A DNA stretch of 42,563 bases. Origin: Candidatus Edwardsbacteria bacterium (GTDB lineage: Bacteria > Edwardsbacteria > AC1 > EtOH8). Position 1 is the stretch's first letter; each line of letters starts with the position of its first letter. The position numbers were made by a program, and so were the translations under genes. A model generated the notes under the pieces. That model saw only the letters and a program-made list of their open reading frames with translations, made no database searches and was not told the origin of the DNA. The stretch spans positions 1 through 42,563 of the forward strand of contig JAHJLF010000044.1 in NCBI GenBank assembly GCA_018821925.1, read 5' to 3'. Shown here one piece after another: positions 1 to 7,320 of the stretch.

Positions 1-1
1 C

Positions 2-463
2 ATGCCCGGGGCCGGCGGCCTGGATGTTTTGAAACAGATCATCGTACAATATCCTAAACTGCCGGTGCTGATCCTCAGTATGCATCCCGAAGAGGAATAT
101 GCCGTCCGGGCCATGAGGGCCGGAGCCATGGGATATCTAACCAAAAAAAGCGCTCCAGATGAACTGGGTATGGCGATAACCCGCATAACACAGGGGCGGC
201 GTTATATAACGTCATCGTTGGCGGAACAGCTGGCTGATGTATTGCATGGCGAGCATGAAGGAGCTCCGCACGAGTCATTAACGGACCGCGAATATCAAAT
301 ATTGCTTATGATCGCTTCGGGGAAAAGATTAAAGGAAATTGCCGGCGAACTGACGTTGAGCCCCAAAACCGTCAGCACCTATCGCGGGAGGATTTTAGAG
401 AAAATGGGCATCCAGAGCAATGCCGACATAGTCCGGTATGCCATAGAACATAAAATTAAGTAA
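2..463 (+). CDS. Response regulator, NarL/LuxR family (5'-truncated)
   Basis: This is the C-terminal part of a two-component transcription regulator; the true start lies upstream of the window. The visible protein opens at the MPG..G loop that follows the phosphoacceptor Asp in receiver domains, so that Asp is probably just outside the window. The rest of the receiver (about residues 1-70) keeps a Ser in LILS and the conserved Lys in LTKK. A LuxR-type helix-turn-helix occupies about residues 90-150 (LTDRE, IA..L.LS.KTVSTYR, K.GI). Such regulators bind DNA as dimers after phosphorylation by a sensor kinase; no kinase is visible here. A strong terminator follows. The family call is secure; the signal sensed is unknown. 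Confidence 0.9.
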   Translation: MPGAGGLDVLKQIIVQYPKLPVLILSMHPEEEYAVRAMRAGAMGYLTKKSAPDELGMAITRITQGRRYITSSLAEQLADVLHGEHEGAPHESLTDREYQILLMIASGKRLKEIAGELTLSPKTVSTYRGRILEKMGIQSNADIVRYAIEHKIK

Positions 464-504
464 AGTAAATGGGCGGTTTGTAAGTTAAACCTTACAAAAT
501 AAAA

Positions 505-547
505 GGGCGAAGCTTGATAATGAAAATCAGGTTTCGCTTCTTTCTTT
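505..547 (+). terminator. Rho-independent terminator after the response regulator
   Basis: A 14-bp stem (505-518 with 526-539, including four G-U pairs) closes a 7-nt loop and runs into a T-rich tract at 541-549. It separates the response regulator from pal. Confidence 0.85.
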
Positions 548-601
548 TTATGCCCGAAAATCATATAATTCATAAAACACAAAACAAACAAGGAGGATAA
601 A

Positions 602-1081
602 ATGTTAAAAGTTCACCTTACCATCGCGCTGGCTGTTCTCAGCATCGGCCTGTTCGGCTGCGCTAAAAAACAGACCCTGAAACAAGAGCCACCGGTTATG
701 CAAACGGAAGTTGCCCCGCCCCAGGCCAAAGAGGAGAAACCCGAGGCCAAGCTGGAAACCCAGACAATCTATTTCGATTTAGATTCTTACGAACTCCGCT
801 CCGACGCCAAGAACACACTCAACCGGGCCAGCGCCCAGCTGCGGAGCAATTCCAAAGTAGCCCTGTCAATAGAGGGTCATTGTGATGAAAGAGGCACCAC
901 CGAATATAATCTGGCCCTGGGAGAGAAAAGAGCCATGGCGGTAAAGGGATACCTGGTTAATTCGGGATTGGACAAAAGCCGGCTGCAGACCATAAGCTTC
1001 GGCGAGGAGAAGCCCGCGGCTGCCGGACACGATGAGCAAAGCTGGGCAAAAAACCGCCGGTCCGAGATTAAGGTAAAATAA
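602..1081 (+). CDS. pal: Peptidoglycan-associated lipoprotein (OmpA C-terminal domain)
   Basis: This is a 159-residue Pal-type lipoprotein that would sit in the inner leaflet of the outer membrane and bind peptidoglycan, helping the two membranes constrict together during division. The N-terminus is a lipoprotein signal with lipobox LFGC (Cys at about 20). A Lys/Glu/Pro-rich linker covers about 21-55, followed by an OmpA_C domain at about 56-159. Family-typical elements are YFDLDS, the EGHCDERGT diaminopimelate-binding loop, YN..LGE.RA and the terminal NRR.EI. The start is fixed by an AGGAGG site about 7 nt upstream. tolB and tolQRA are not adjacent, so the usual Tol-Pal operon is split. A possible TATAAT lies at 564-569, with no clear -35. 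Confidence 0.93.
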   Translation: MLKVHLTIALAVLSIGLFGCAKKQTLKQEPPVMQTEVAPPQAKEEKPEAKLETQTIYFDLDSYELRSDAKNTLNRASAQLRSNSKVALSIEGHCDERGTTEYNLALGEKRAMAVKGYLVNSGLDKSRLQTISFGEEKPAAAGHDEQSWAKNRRSEIKVK

Positions 1082-1119
1082 ACACACCCAGGAAATCAAA
1101 TTAAATAGGGGACTGCGCC

Positions 1120-1716
1120 ATGAAAAAGATTTTTGTTCCGATCATGCTTGCGATAGTGCTGGCCGTATCAAGCCAGGGGTGCTTTACCAGGGATGCTAAA
1201 TACGTTGAATATATAAAAACATTGGTCAGCGCCTACCAGCTTGAGGTCACCAGAATGGTGGATTTTGAAAACCAACCATTCAAGGGCCTGGAGAAAACAG
1301 TGGGATTCTATGAGGGCCATAAAAACAATCTCCGGCAGATCCAGAACAAGCTGACCATAGCGCCCAAGGCCAAGGCGGCAAAATGGAAAGAATTTCACAG
1401 CGAATTCGATGGATTGCTGAGCAGGGCTGTTGCATCGGGGGACATGACCAGCGGCGCCATGACATCCGCGTTGAATAAAATGAAAACCCCCAATGGCTCA
1501 AAACCCGCCACGGCTAAGAAGGGCAGCAAAGATAAGAGGGCGGCTGCGGCCTACCTGGCCAATAAATGGGAGACCCAGGCTTTTGATGCCAGGGGAGAAT
1601 TAATCCAAGCCAATGCCAAGGTAACTCCTTTCGTAACCACCGAATTTAAAATCGTGCTGCCCGATATTGGGGAAAATAAACTTTTGCCGCCATTGAAAAA
1701 ATGTTTCAAGCAATAA
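1120..1716 (+). CDS. Hypothetical lipoprotein
   Basis: I do not recognise this 198-residue protein. It begins with a charged n-region and hydrophobic stretch ending in SSQGC, a plausible lipobox with Cys at about 21. The mature part is mostly helical and Lys-rich, with a low-complexity basic section around residues 125-145 (PATAKKGSKDKRAAAA) and a hydrophobic C-terminal end. A weak purine-rich ribosome site (AGGGGA) precedes the ATG. It lies 38 nt after pal with no terminator between them, so the two are probably co-transcribed, and an envelope role linked to pal is a reasonable guess only. Confidence 0.75.
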   Translation: MKKIFVPIMLAIVLAVSSQGCFTRDAKYVEYIKTLVSAYQLEVTRMVDFENQPFKGLEKTVGFYEGHKNNLRQIQNKLTIAPKAKAAKWKEFHSEFDGLLSRAVASGDMTSGAMTSALNKMKTPNGSKPATAKKGSKDKRAAAAYLANKWETQAFDARGELIQANAKVTPFVTTEFKIVLPDIGENKLLPPLKKCFKQ

Positions 1717-1724
1717 AATTTCTC

Positions 1725-1753
1725 TTGACAAATTATACTATTTAGTATACAAT
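1725..1753 (+). promoter_or_regulatory. Near-consensus sigma-70 promoter for a non-coding RNA
   Basis: TTGACA at 1725-1730, a 17-nt spacer, then TACAAT at 1748-1753. This is one of the best promoters in the window. It faces a stretch with no substantial ORF; transcription would begin near 1760. Confidence 0.85.
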
Positions 1754-1759
1754 CCGGTT

Positions 1760-1945
1760 GTTCACAAAAACCTTTAACCTTTTAAGTGCCGAGAGGGCGA
1801 TAGCGAAAATGATTCACAATATGCTAAAATATCGCAATTTTGCAGTTCCCACGACCGACAGTGGGATAGGTGCGCCCATCGGCCATACCGTATGATCTAA
1901 CATCTTTTACGGGCCATGGGTTCACCAAAACCTGTGGCCTTTTTC
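1760..1945 (+). ncRNA. Candidate structured small RNA, about 185 nt, unknown family
   Basis: The transcript predicted from the promoter at 1725-1753 ends at an intrinsic terminator (stem 1912-1922 with 1929-1939, then T-rich). Inside it I can pair 1788-1799 with 1873-1883 (10 bp with an internal mismatch), 1847-1852 with 1861-1866 (6 bp, perfect), 1803-1808 with 1838-1843, and 1888-1892 with 1908-1912. The last pair touches the terminator stem by one base. The 5' end (1760-1773) repeats 13 of 14 bases of the terminator region (1920-1933), so an alternative fold is conceivable. The only ORF inside is 28 codons with a poorly placed ribosome site. Size would suit 6S RNA, but the fold is multi-stemmed rather than rod-like and I match no known family. 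A leader or riboswitch for downstream genes is the main alternative. Confidence 0.55.
1912..1945 (+). terminator. Terminator of the RNA candidate
   Basis: An 11-bp stem (1912-1922 with 1929-1939, two G-U pairs) with a 6-nt loop is followed by TTTTTCTTTT. Confidence 0.85.
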
Positions 1946-1976
1946 TTTTGCCATTTTATGATGGTAAATCCCCAAG

Positions 1977-2011
1977 AGCCGCAGGAAAACAATAAAACCT
2001 GTGGCTTTTTT
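1977..2011 (+). terminator. Second, partly duplicated terminator
   Basis: A 9-bp stem (1977-1985 with 1998-2006) with a 12-nt A-rich loop is followed by TTTTTATTTT. Its right arm and flank (AAAACCTGTGGC then T-run, from 1994) repeat those of the terminator 67 nt upstream, whereas the left arms differ. Confidence 0.8.
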
Positions 2012-2016
2012 ATTTT

Positions 2017-2062
2017 ACCTCCCCTAAATCCCCTCCTTGATCAAGGAGGGGAAAGGGGTGGT
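2017..2062. repeat. GC-rich palindromic intergenic repeat
   Basis: A perfect 22-nt palindrome at 2030-2051 (CCCCTCCTTGA and its complement) sits inside outer arms 2017-2025 and 2054-2062 that pair at 8 of 9 positions. The right edge AAGGGGTGGTCAG (2053-2065) recurs exactly, inverted, at 29669-29681, so this looks like a dispersed repeat family. No T-run follows, so it is not a standard terminator. Confidence 0.7.
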
Positions 2063-2126
2063 CAGTAGGCATCAAGATCAGCAATGAAAGATCAAATCAG
2101 CCACGACAACGAAGGGAGGACAGAAT

Positions 2127-2258
2127 ATGCTGAAGATATTGGAACAATGTCTTAAAAGCGACCCCGAATTGAATAAATTGTATGTGATCCAACAGATCAT
2201 TAATAACAGTTTTTTAAACGATTCACGGGTCATCAGCGGCAAATCGCTGCTGAATTGA
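2127..2258 (+). CDS. Small ORF, 43 residues, unknown function
   Basis: A 43-codon ORF starts at an ATG 7 nt after a strong GGGAGG ribosome site (2114-2119). The translation begins MLKILEQCLKSDPELNKLY and ends GKSLLN; it is soluble-looking, with alternating charged and hydrophobic residues compatible with two short helices. It stands in an otherwise non-coding gap, after two terminators and a palindrome and 79 nt before rsgA. An imperfectly explained 8-bp hairpin (2268-2275 with 2293-2300) follows its stop. I do not recognise the protein. The ribosome site is the main support; it could be a degraded gene remnant or a leader peptide for rsgA. Confidence 0.45.
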   Translation: MLKILEQCLKSDPELNKLYVIQQIINNSFLNDSRVISGKSLLN

Positions 2259-2337
2259 AAAATGGATATTGGCCTTTGAAAACATATAGAACAGGCCAAT
2301 AACCAAATCCCAAACAGCACAATAAGGAAATCATATA

Positions 2338-3456
2338 ATGGACCTAAAAAATATCGGATGGGATGCTTTCTTTGAGAGCCATCTGGAACGGATCATGAAA
2401 AATGCCAAGTACGATTACAAATTCCTGGTGGGACGGGTATCGGCTGTCCACAGCAACCTGTGCCGGGTACTGACCGAGGGCGGCGAGATCACCGCTCAAA
2501 TTTCGGGCAAAATGAGGGATAAAATCAACAACGAGATCATCTCTCCTACCGGAGAAATGCTGGATGCGGGCCTTCCGGCGGTAGGCGACTGGGTGGCGAT
2601 GATCCACGACCAACAACACAATTCCGGGATGATCAGGATGATCCTGCCCCGGAGGACCAAATTCTCCAGGAATGCGGCCGGCGTTACTTCGCAGGAGCAG
2701 GTAATAGCTTCCAATATCGATTATGCTTTTATCGTGGCCGCTCTCAATGCCGATTTCAACCCCAGCCGGATCGAGCGGTACCTGGTCACAACCTGGAACA
2801 GCGGGGCGGTCCCGGTGATACTGCTCAACAAGGCCGATCTCTGCGCCGAAGTTGACGCCAAGATCGTGGAAATGGAAAAGACCGCGGTGGGTGTCTCGGT
2901 TCATGCCATCAGCGCGGCCCAGGGGGAGGGATTGGAGCAGTTGACGCCATATCTTCAAAACGGCAGGACTTCGGTATTCATCGGCTCCTCGGGAGCGGGG
3001 AAGTCCACCATCATCAACCGGCTGCTGGGCCGGGATGTCATCAAGGTGGTGGAAACCTCCGATTACAAGGACAAGGGGCGGCACACCACCACCAGCCGGG
3101 AGATGTACATCCTAGAGGGCGGGGGCATCGTGATAGACTCCCCGGGCATGAGGGAGCTACAGCTTTGGGAGGGCGAACAGGGGCTTTCCGAAACCTTCGA
3201 CGATATCGAACAATTGGCCGCCCAATGCCGGTTCGGCGACTGCCGTCACCAGGAGGAGCCGGGCTGCGCCGTCAAATCGGCCCTGGAAAGCGGGGAGATA
3301 GACCGGACCAGGTACGAGAATTACCTGAAATTACAGCGCGAGCTTAAGCACCAGGAGACGCGAAACAATGCCAAGGTTCGGATGGAACAATCAAAGAGAT
3401 GGAAGAATATTGCCAAGACTAGGAGGCATTTAAATAAGGATTCAACAATCCGATGA
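2338..3456 (+). CDS. rsgA: Ribosome small subunit GTPase RsgA (YjeQ)
   Basis: RsgA is a circularly permuted GTPase that checks late maturation of the 30S subunit. In this 372-residue protein an N-terminal extension and OB-fold cover about 1-110. The GTPase motifs then appear in permuted order: G4 NKAD at 164-167, G5-like ISA, G1 GSSGAGKST at 216-224, G2 in the HTTTSRE segment and G3 DSPG at 267-270. The zinc site follows with Cys297, Cys302, His304 and Cys310, then a basic helical tail. The roughly 30-residue extension before the OB fold (GWDAFFESHL) is typical of the longer RsgA variants. A purine-rich site (AAGGAAA) precedes the ATG. Confidence 0.95.
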   Translation: MDLKNIGWDAFFESHLERIMKNAKYDYKFLVGRVSAVHSNLCRVLTEGGEITAQISGKMRDKINNEIISPTGEMLDAGLPAVGDWVAMIHDQQHNSGMIRMILPRRTKFSRNAAGVTSQEQVIASNIDYAFIVAALNADFNPSRIERYLVTTWNSGAVPVILLNKADLCAEVDAKIVEMEKTAVGVSVHAISAAQGEGLEQLTPYLQNGRTSVFIGSSGAGKSTIINRLLGRDVIKVVETSDYKDKGRHTTTSREMYILEGGGIVIDSPGMRELQLWEGEQGLSETFDDIEQLAAQCRFGDCRHQEEPGCAVKSALESGEIDRTRYENYLKLQRELKHQETRNNAKVRMEQSKRWKNIAKTRRHLNKDSTIR

Positions 3457-3510
3457 CTCTTCTCAAATCTCAAAATGGATTAATGCAAATCATAAAAAAG
3501 AGACAAACAT

Positions 3511-5298
3511 ATGTGGATGGATGATAGTTTAGACGATCTTCCCGCAGGGAAGAAAATATACGACCGGCAACTGTTAAAACGGATGTTACCATTACTGAAA
3601 CCATTTAAATTGAGCATCCTGGGCGGCGGGTTGATACTAGTGGTATCCTCCGGGCTAGGGCTGCTGCCCCCCCTGTTGCTCAAGCGGGCCATCGATGTCA
3701 ACATCGCCGGTTCGGATTTCAACGGGTTGCTTATAACCGTAGGGCTGTATGTTTTGCTGCAATTGGCCACCTTCGGGGTCAACTACCTGATGCTGGTGGT
3801 GCTGGAATCGCTGGGGGTCCGGATCGTATCGGCCCTGAAAGAGCAGTTGTTCGGCCATATGTTGGGATTGGACATCGCCTATTTCGATCAGCACCCGGTG
3901 GGCAGATTGATCGCCCGTGTGGAGAGCGATACCGAGGCCATCCGCCGACTGTTCACCTCCACCATGTTCACCGTGCTGGGGGCGGTGGTCAGCCTGGCCG
4001 GGATGGTGTTCATCATGATGAAGGTCAGCCTGCAACTTTTTCTGGCGATCTCCACCCTGATCCCGGTGATATTCCTGCTGACCGTTCTGTTCCAGAAAAA
4101 GGTCCGGCCGCTATTCCTGGTAGTCCGTAAAAAATACGCCGAGATCGTGGCCTATCTTACTGAGATGGTTCAGGGCATGAAAGTGATCCAGGCCTTCTCC
4201 CGGGAGAGTGCGGTCAAACAAAAGATGGCTCAGCTCAACCGGTCGTATATCAAGACCCTGCTGCCGGCCGATGTTCTGACCATGGGCTTCTTCAGCCTGG
4301 TGGGGGTATTCGAGATAACCGGGTTGGCCATCATCCTGACGGTGGGCGGAAATATGGTGGCCAAAGGACTTTTGACCATCGGGGCCATGGTGTTGTTTCT
4401 GGGGTATTTAAGACAATTCTTCATGCCGGTATACGCTTTCTCCGAGCAGGTTGGCATCATGCAGCGGGCCTTTGCCGCCGCCCAGCGGGTCTTTGAGATC
4501 ATGGATATCGAACCCAAGGTGATCAATGTTGTTTCAGGCAACAACTGGGACAATTTTAAAAATTCAATTGAATTCCAAGATGTCGATTTTTCCTATGTTA
4601 CCAGGGCCGGAAACGACGAGCCCGACTGGGTGCTGCGGGACATCAATTTCACCATCAGCAAGGGCGAGAAGATCGCCCTGGTGGGCGCCACCGGCGGGGG
4701 AAAAAGTTCCATCATCAATCTGATGTTGAGGTTCTACGACCCCCAGGCCGGTAGCATATCCATCGATGGGATCGACATCAAGGAAATACCCATAGACAAA
4801 CTGCGCCGGCACTTCGGCCTGGTGCTGCAGGATGTGTTCCTTTTTCCGGGAACGGTGCGGGAGAACCTGACCCTGGGCGCCGAGATGACCAGGGAGCAAT
4901 TAGACCGGGCTGTCGAGATATTGGGACTGCAGAGGATATTGGACAAGATGCCCAGCGGTCTGGAGTCGGAACTGACTGAAAGGGGGGCCAACCTCTCCCA
5001 GGGCGAGCGCCAGCTGGTATCCTTTGCCCGGGCCCTGGCCTTCGATCCGCAGATACTGATCCTGGACGAAGCCACCTCCTCGGTGGATCCCATGTCGGAA
5101 CGGCTGATCCAGCAGGGCATCAGAAGACTGCTGGAGGGTAGGACCGCAGTCATCGTGGCCCACCGGCTCTCCACTATACTGGACGCCGATAAAATAATGG
5201 TGATACATAAGGGGCGGATCGTGGAATCCGGCAGGCATCAGGAGCTGTTGGAGAAGAACGGTTATTACGCTAAATTGTACCGGATACAATTTGCTTGA
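3511..5298 (+). CDS. ABC exporter subunit 1 (fused TMD-NBD, canonical Walker B)
   Basis: This 595-residue half-transporter has about six membrane helices (residues 25-310) followed by a nucleotide-binding domain. Walker A is GATGGGKSS at 392-400. The signature motif is LSQGE at 495-499, deviating from LSGGQ. Walker B ends in Asp519 with catalytic Glu520 (DEATSSVD), and the H-loop His is in AHRLST. Together with the next gene it fits a type IV heterodimeric exporter of the LmrCD/TM287-288 kind, exporting drugs, lipids or peptides from the cytoplasm. The start is uncertain: ATG at 3511 or 3517, with no strong ribosome site. The substrate cannot be read from sequence. Confidence 0.92.
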   Translation: MWMDDSLDDLPAGKKIYDRQLLKRMLPLLKPFKLSILGGGLILVVSSGLGLLPPLLLKRAIDVNIAGSDFNGLLITVGLYVLLQLATFGVNYLMLVVLESLGVRIVSALKEQLFGHMLGLDIAYFDQHPVGRLIARVESDTEAIRRLFTSTMFTVLGAVVSLAGMVFIMMKVSLQLFLAISTLIPVIFLLTVLFQKKVRPLFLVVRKKYAEIVAYLTEMVQGMKVIQAFSRESAVKQKMAQLNRSYIKTLLPADVLTMGFFSLVGVFEITGLAIILTVGGNMVAKGLLTIGAMVLFLGYLRQFFMPVYAFSEQVGIMQRAFAAAQRVFEIMDIEPKVINVVSGNNWDNFKNSIEFQDVDFSYVTRAGNDEPDWVLRDINFTISKGEKIALVGATGGGKSSIINLMLRFYDPQAGSISIDGIDIKEIPIDKLRRHFGLVLQDVFLFPGTVRENLTLGAEMTREQLDRAVEILGLQRILDKMPSGLESELTERGANLSQGERQLVSFARALAFDPQILILDEATSSVDPMSERLIQQGIRRLLEGRTAVIVAHRLSTILDADKIMVIHKGRIVESGRHQELLEKNGYYAKLYRIQFA

Positions 5299-5317
5299 TA
5301 AGCATTATTAATTATGG

Positions 5318-5337
5318 ATTCCCGCCTGCGCGGGAAT
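5318..5337. repeat. ATTCCC-N8-GGGAAT hairpin repeat (copy 1)
   Basis: A perfect 8-bp stem (ATTCCCGC with GCGGGAAT) encloses a 4-nt loop. It lies between the two ABC genes and is flanked by TGG and GAC. A second copy in inverted orientation lies at 41313-41332. The layout resembles the 20-bp dRS3-type repeats described in Neisseria and similar intergenic repeats in other genomes. Confidence 0.75.
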
Positions 5338-5380
5338 GACACAAAGCATTTATTCAATAATAAAAATGTATTAGGTTTAT

Positions 5381-7189
5381 ATGTCAAACAAAATAGAAAA
5401 TAAAAAAGACACCGGCAGTTTAAAGCTCATCTTCGGGTGGCTGTACCGCTACTGGAGATCGCACAAACTAAAGCTTCTGGTGCTGATGATCATGACCCTG
5501 GTCTACACCGCGCTGGCCATCAGCTACCCCATCTTCTTCAAGATGGTGGTGGACGGTCTGATTAACAAGCTTCCGGCTCATCAGTTGAACCGCTACGTGT
5601 TGTATCTGTTGCTGTTGGGGGCCGGGGCGGCCTTAGTCAACTGGATACTGATGTCCACCCGGGGCTGGACCAACATGAATATCGAGGCCGAGTTCAGGAA
5701 CAACATCTTCGCCAACCTAACCAGGCTGGGGCCGTCAACCCTGTCCTCCTACCGGACCGGGGATGTGGTTACCCGGCTGACCGACGACCTGGCGGAGAAA
5801 CTATCCTGGTTCACCTGCTCCGGTCTGTTCCGGGCGGTGCAGGGAGTAGTCTTGCTGAGCTTTATATTGATAGTGATGTTCAGGATGAACCCCACCCTGG
5901 CGGCTTTTTCACTGCTACCGGTGCCGGTGGTAGCCGGACTGTTTCTGTTCAACGAGAGGACCTTCGAGAGACGCTATCAAAAATTGCAGGGCGCCATCTC
6001 GGCGGTCAACGATTTCCTGGAGGCCTGCTTCTCCGGTATCCGGGTGCTCAAGGTCTACAACCGTCAGGAGCACCAGAGACAGGGTTTCTCCCGGGCTATG
6101 GACCACCGGATAAAGGCCGAGGTCAGAAGCATCCAATCGGAGGGGCTGTTCAACTCGTCGAATATATTCATCGATCAGCTGGGAGTCCTGGTGGTGCTGC
6201 TGGTGGGCGGATACCTGGTCATCAAGGGAAGCCTGACCCTGGGCAGCTTCGTGGCTTTTAATACCTACAGCCTGATGCTGATCGAGCCCCTGTGGAACAT
6301 TGGGTATTTCTTCGTCTCGGCCAAGCGGGGCTCGGTGTCCTATGCCCGGGCCCATGAGTTGGAGATAGCTTTGGCTGAAGTCGGCGATCCGCCCAACCCT
6401 AAGGAAATATCATTCAATCGAACAATTGATTTTGAAAAGGTATCGTTCGGCTACGGAAAAAGCGACAAGCTGCAGCTTAAAGACATCAGTTTCAGCGTTG
6501 ACAAGGGGCAAAAGGTGGCCCTGATGGGAGAGGTGGGCTGCGGCAAGACCACCCTGGTGCACCTGCTGCTTCGCCTGCACGATCCGACTTCCGGCTCGGT
6601 CAGTATTGATGGCACCGATATAAAAGATTTCAGCCTGGCCGGGCTGCGCAGCATCATAGGCTACGCCCCGCAGGAGGCCTTGCTGTTCTCGGACAGCATC
6701 CTCAACAACGTCATCTTCCACCGGGAAGAGGTGGATAATGACCGGGCGGTGGAGGCCGGGCGCATCTCCCAGCTGGAGAAGGAGGTAAAAGGCTTTGCTA
6801 AGGGATATGACACTCTTATCGGTCAGCGCGGCACCAGCCTGTCCGGTGGCCAGAAACAGCGGGCATCACTGGCCCGGGCCATAGTGGAGAGGATAACCCA
6901 GGGGCATCCCAAAATATTGATCCTGGATGACATCACCTCGGCTTTGGATGGCACCACCGAGGCCCTGGTCTGGCAGGAGCTCAATGAAAAACTGCCGAAC
7001 GTCACCTGTTTCATCATTTCGCACCGGACCTCCACCATCGAGCGGGCCGACAAGATACTGGTCCTGAAGGATGGGCAGATCGTGGAGCAGGGCAGCCATC
7101 AGGAGCTGATGGCCAACGACGGGTACTACGTGACCTTGCGGGAGAAGGAGAAGCTCCAGGAGAACGGGAATGGAAATGTTGTAAAATAA
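5381..7189 (+). CDS. ABC exporter subunit 2 (fused TMD-NBD, degenerate Walker B)
   Basis: This is the 602-residue partner of the preceding gene: membrane domain at about 20-330, then a nucleotide-binding domain. Walker A is GEVGCGKTT at 383-391 and the signature is canonical LSGGQ at 487-491. In Walker B the catalytic Glu is replaced by Asp517 (LDDITSALD). The H-loop His is in SHRTST. In a heterodimer, this subunit's Walker motifs face subunit 1's altered LSQGE, giving one degenerate site, while subunit 1's Walker motifs face this LSGGQ, giving one active site. The start has only a weak ribosome site. A terminator follows. Confidence 0.92.
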   Translation: MSNKIENKKDTGSLKLIFGWLYRYWRSHKLKLLVLMIMTLVYTALAISYPIFFKMVVDGLINKLPAHQLNRYVLYLLLLGAGAALVNWILMSTRGWTNMNIEAEFRNNIFANLTRLGPSTLSSYRTGDVVTRLTDDLAEKLSWFTCSGLFRAVQGVVLLSFILIVMFRMNPTLAAFSLLPVPVVAGLFLFNERTFERRYQKLQGAISAVNDFLEACFSGIRVLKVYNRQEHQRQGFSRAMDHRIKAEVRSIQSEGLFNSSNIFIDQLGVLVVLLVGGYLVIKGSLTLGSFVAFNTYSLMLIEPLWNIGYFFVSAKRGSVSYARAHELEIALAEVGDPPNPKEISFNRTIDFEKVSFGYGKSDKLQLKDISFSVDKGQKVALMGEVGCGKTTLVHLLLRLHDPTSGSVSIDGTDIKDFSLAGLRSIIGYAPQEALLFSDSILNNVIFHREEVDNDRAVEAGRISQLEKEVKGFAKGYDTLIGQRGTSLSGGQKQRASLARAIVERITQGHPKILILDDITSALDGTTEALVWQELNEKLPNVTCFIISHRTSTIERADKILVLKDGQIVEQGSHQELMANDGYYVTLREKEKLQENGNGNVVK

Positions 7190-7202
7190 ATAGAATTTAT
7201 TT

Positions 7203-7240
7203 AAAAGAGCATCCGGGTATTCCGGGGGCTCTTATTTTTG
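7203..7240 (+). terminator. Terminator after the ABC exporter pair
   Basis: Arms 7205-7210 and 7228-7233 (AAGAGC with GCTCTT) enclose an inner CCGG/CCGG pairing and a short loop. TTATTTTTG follows. Confidence 0.75.
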
Positions 7241-7320
7241 CTTGTTTTTTGGAATAGGGTGTGATATCTTAGTGACGTAGTTTCCCCATAATCTAAAATC
7301 CAACAATTAAAATCTAAACA

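Noticed and set aside
1809-1895. 28-codon ORF inside the RNA candidate
   Set aside because: The nearest purine-rich site is about 11 nt away and the stretch is taken up by paired stems; kept as RNA structure rather than protein.
2344-3084. 246-codon open frame on the - strand opposite rsgA
   Set aside because: Mirror of a GC-biased coding sequence; the rsgA frame has all expected motifs.
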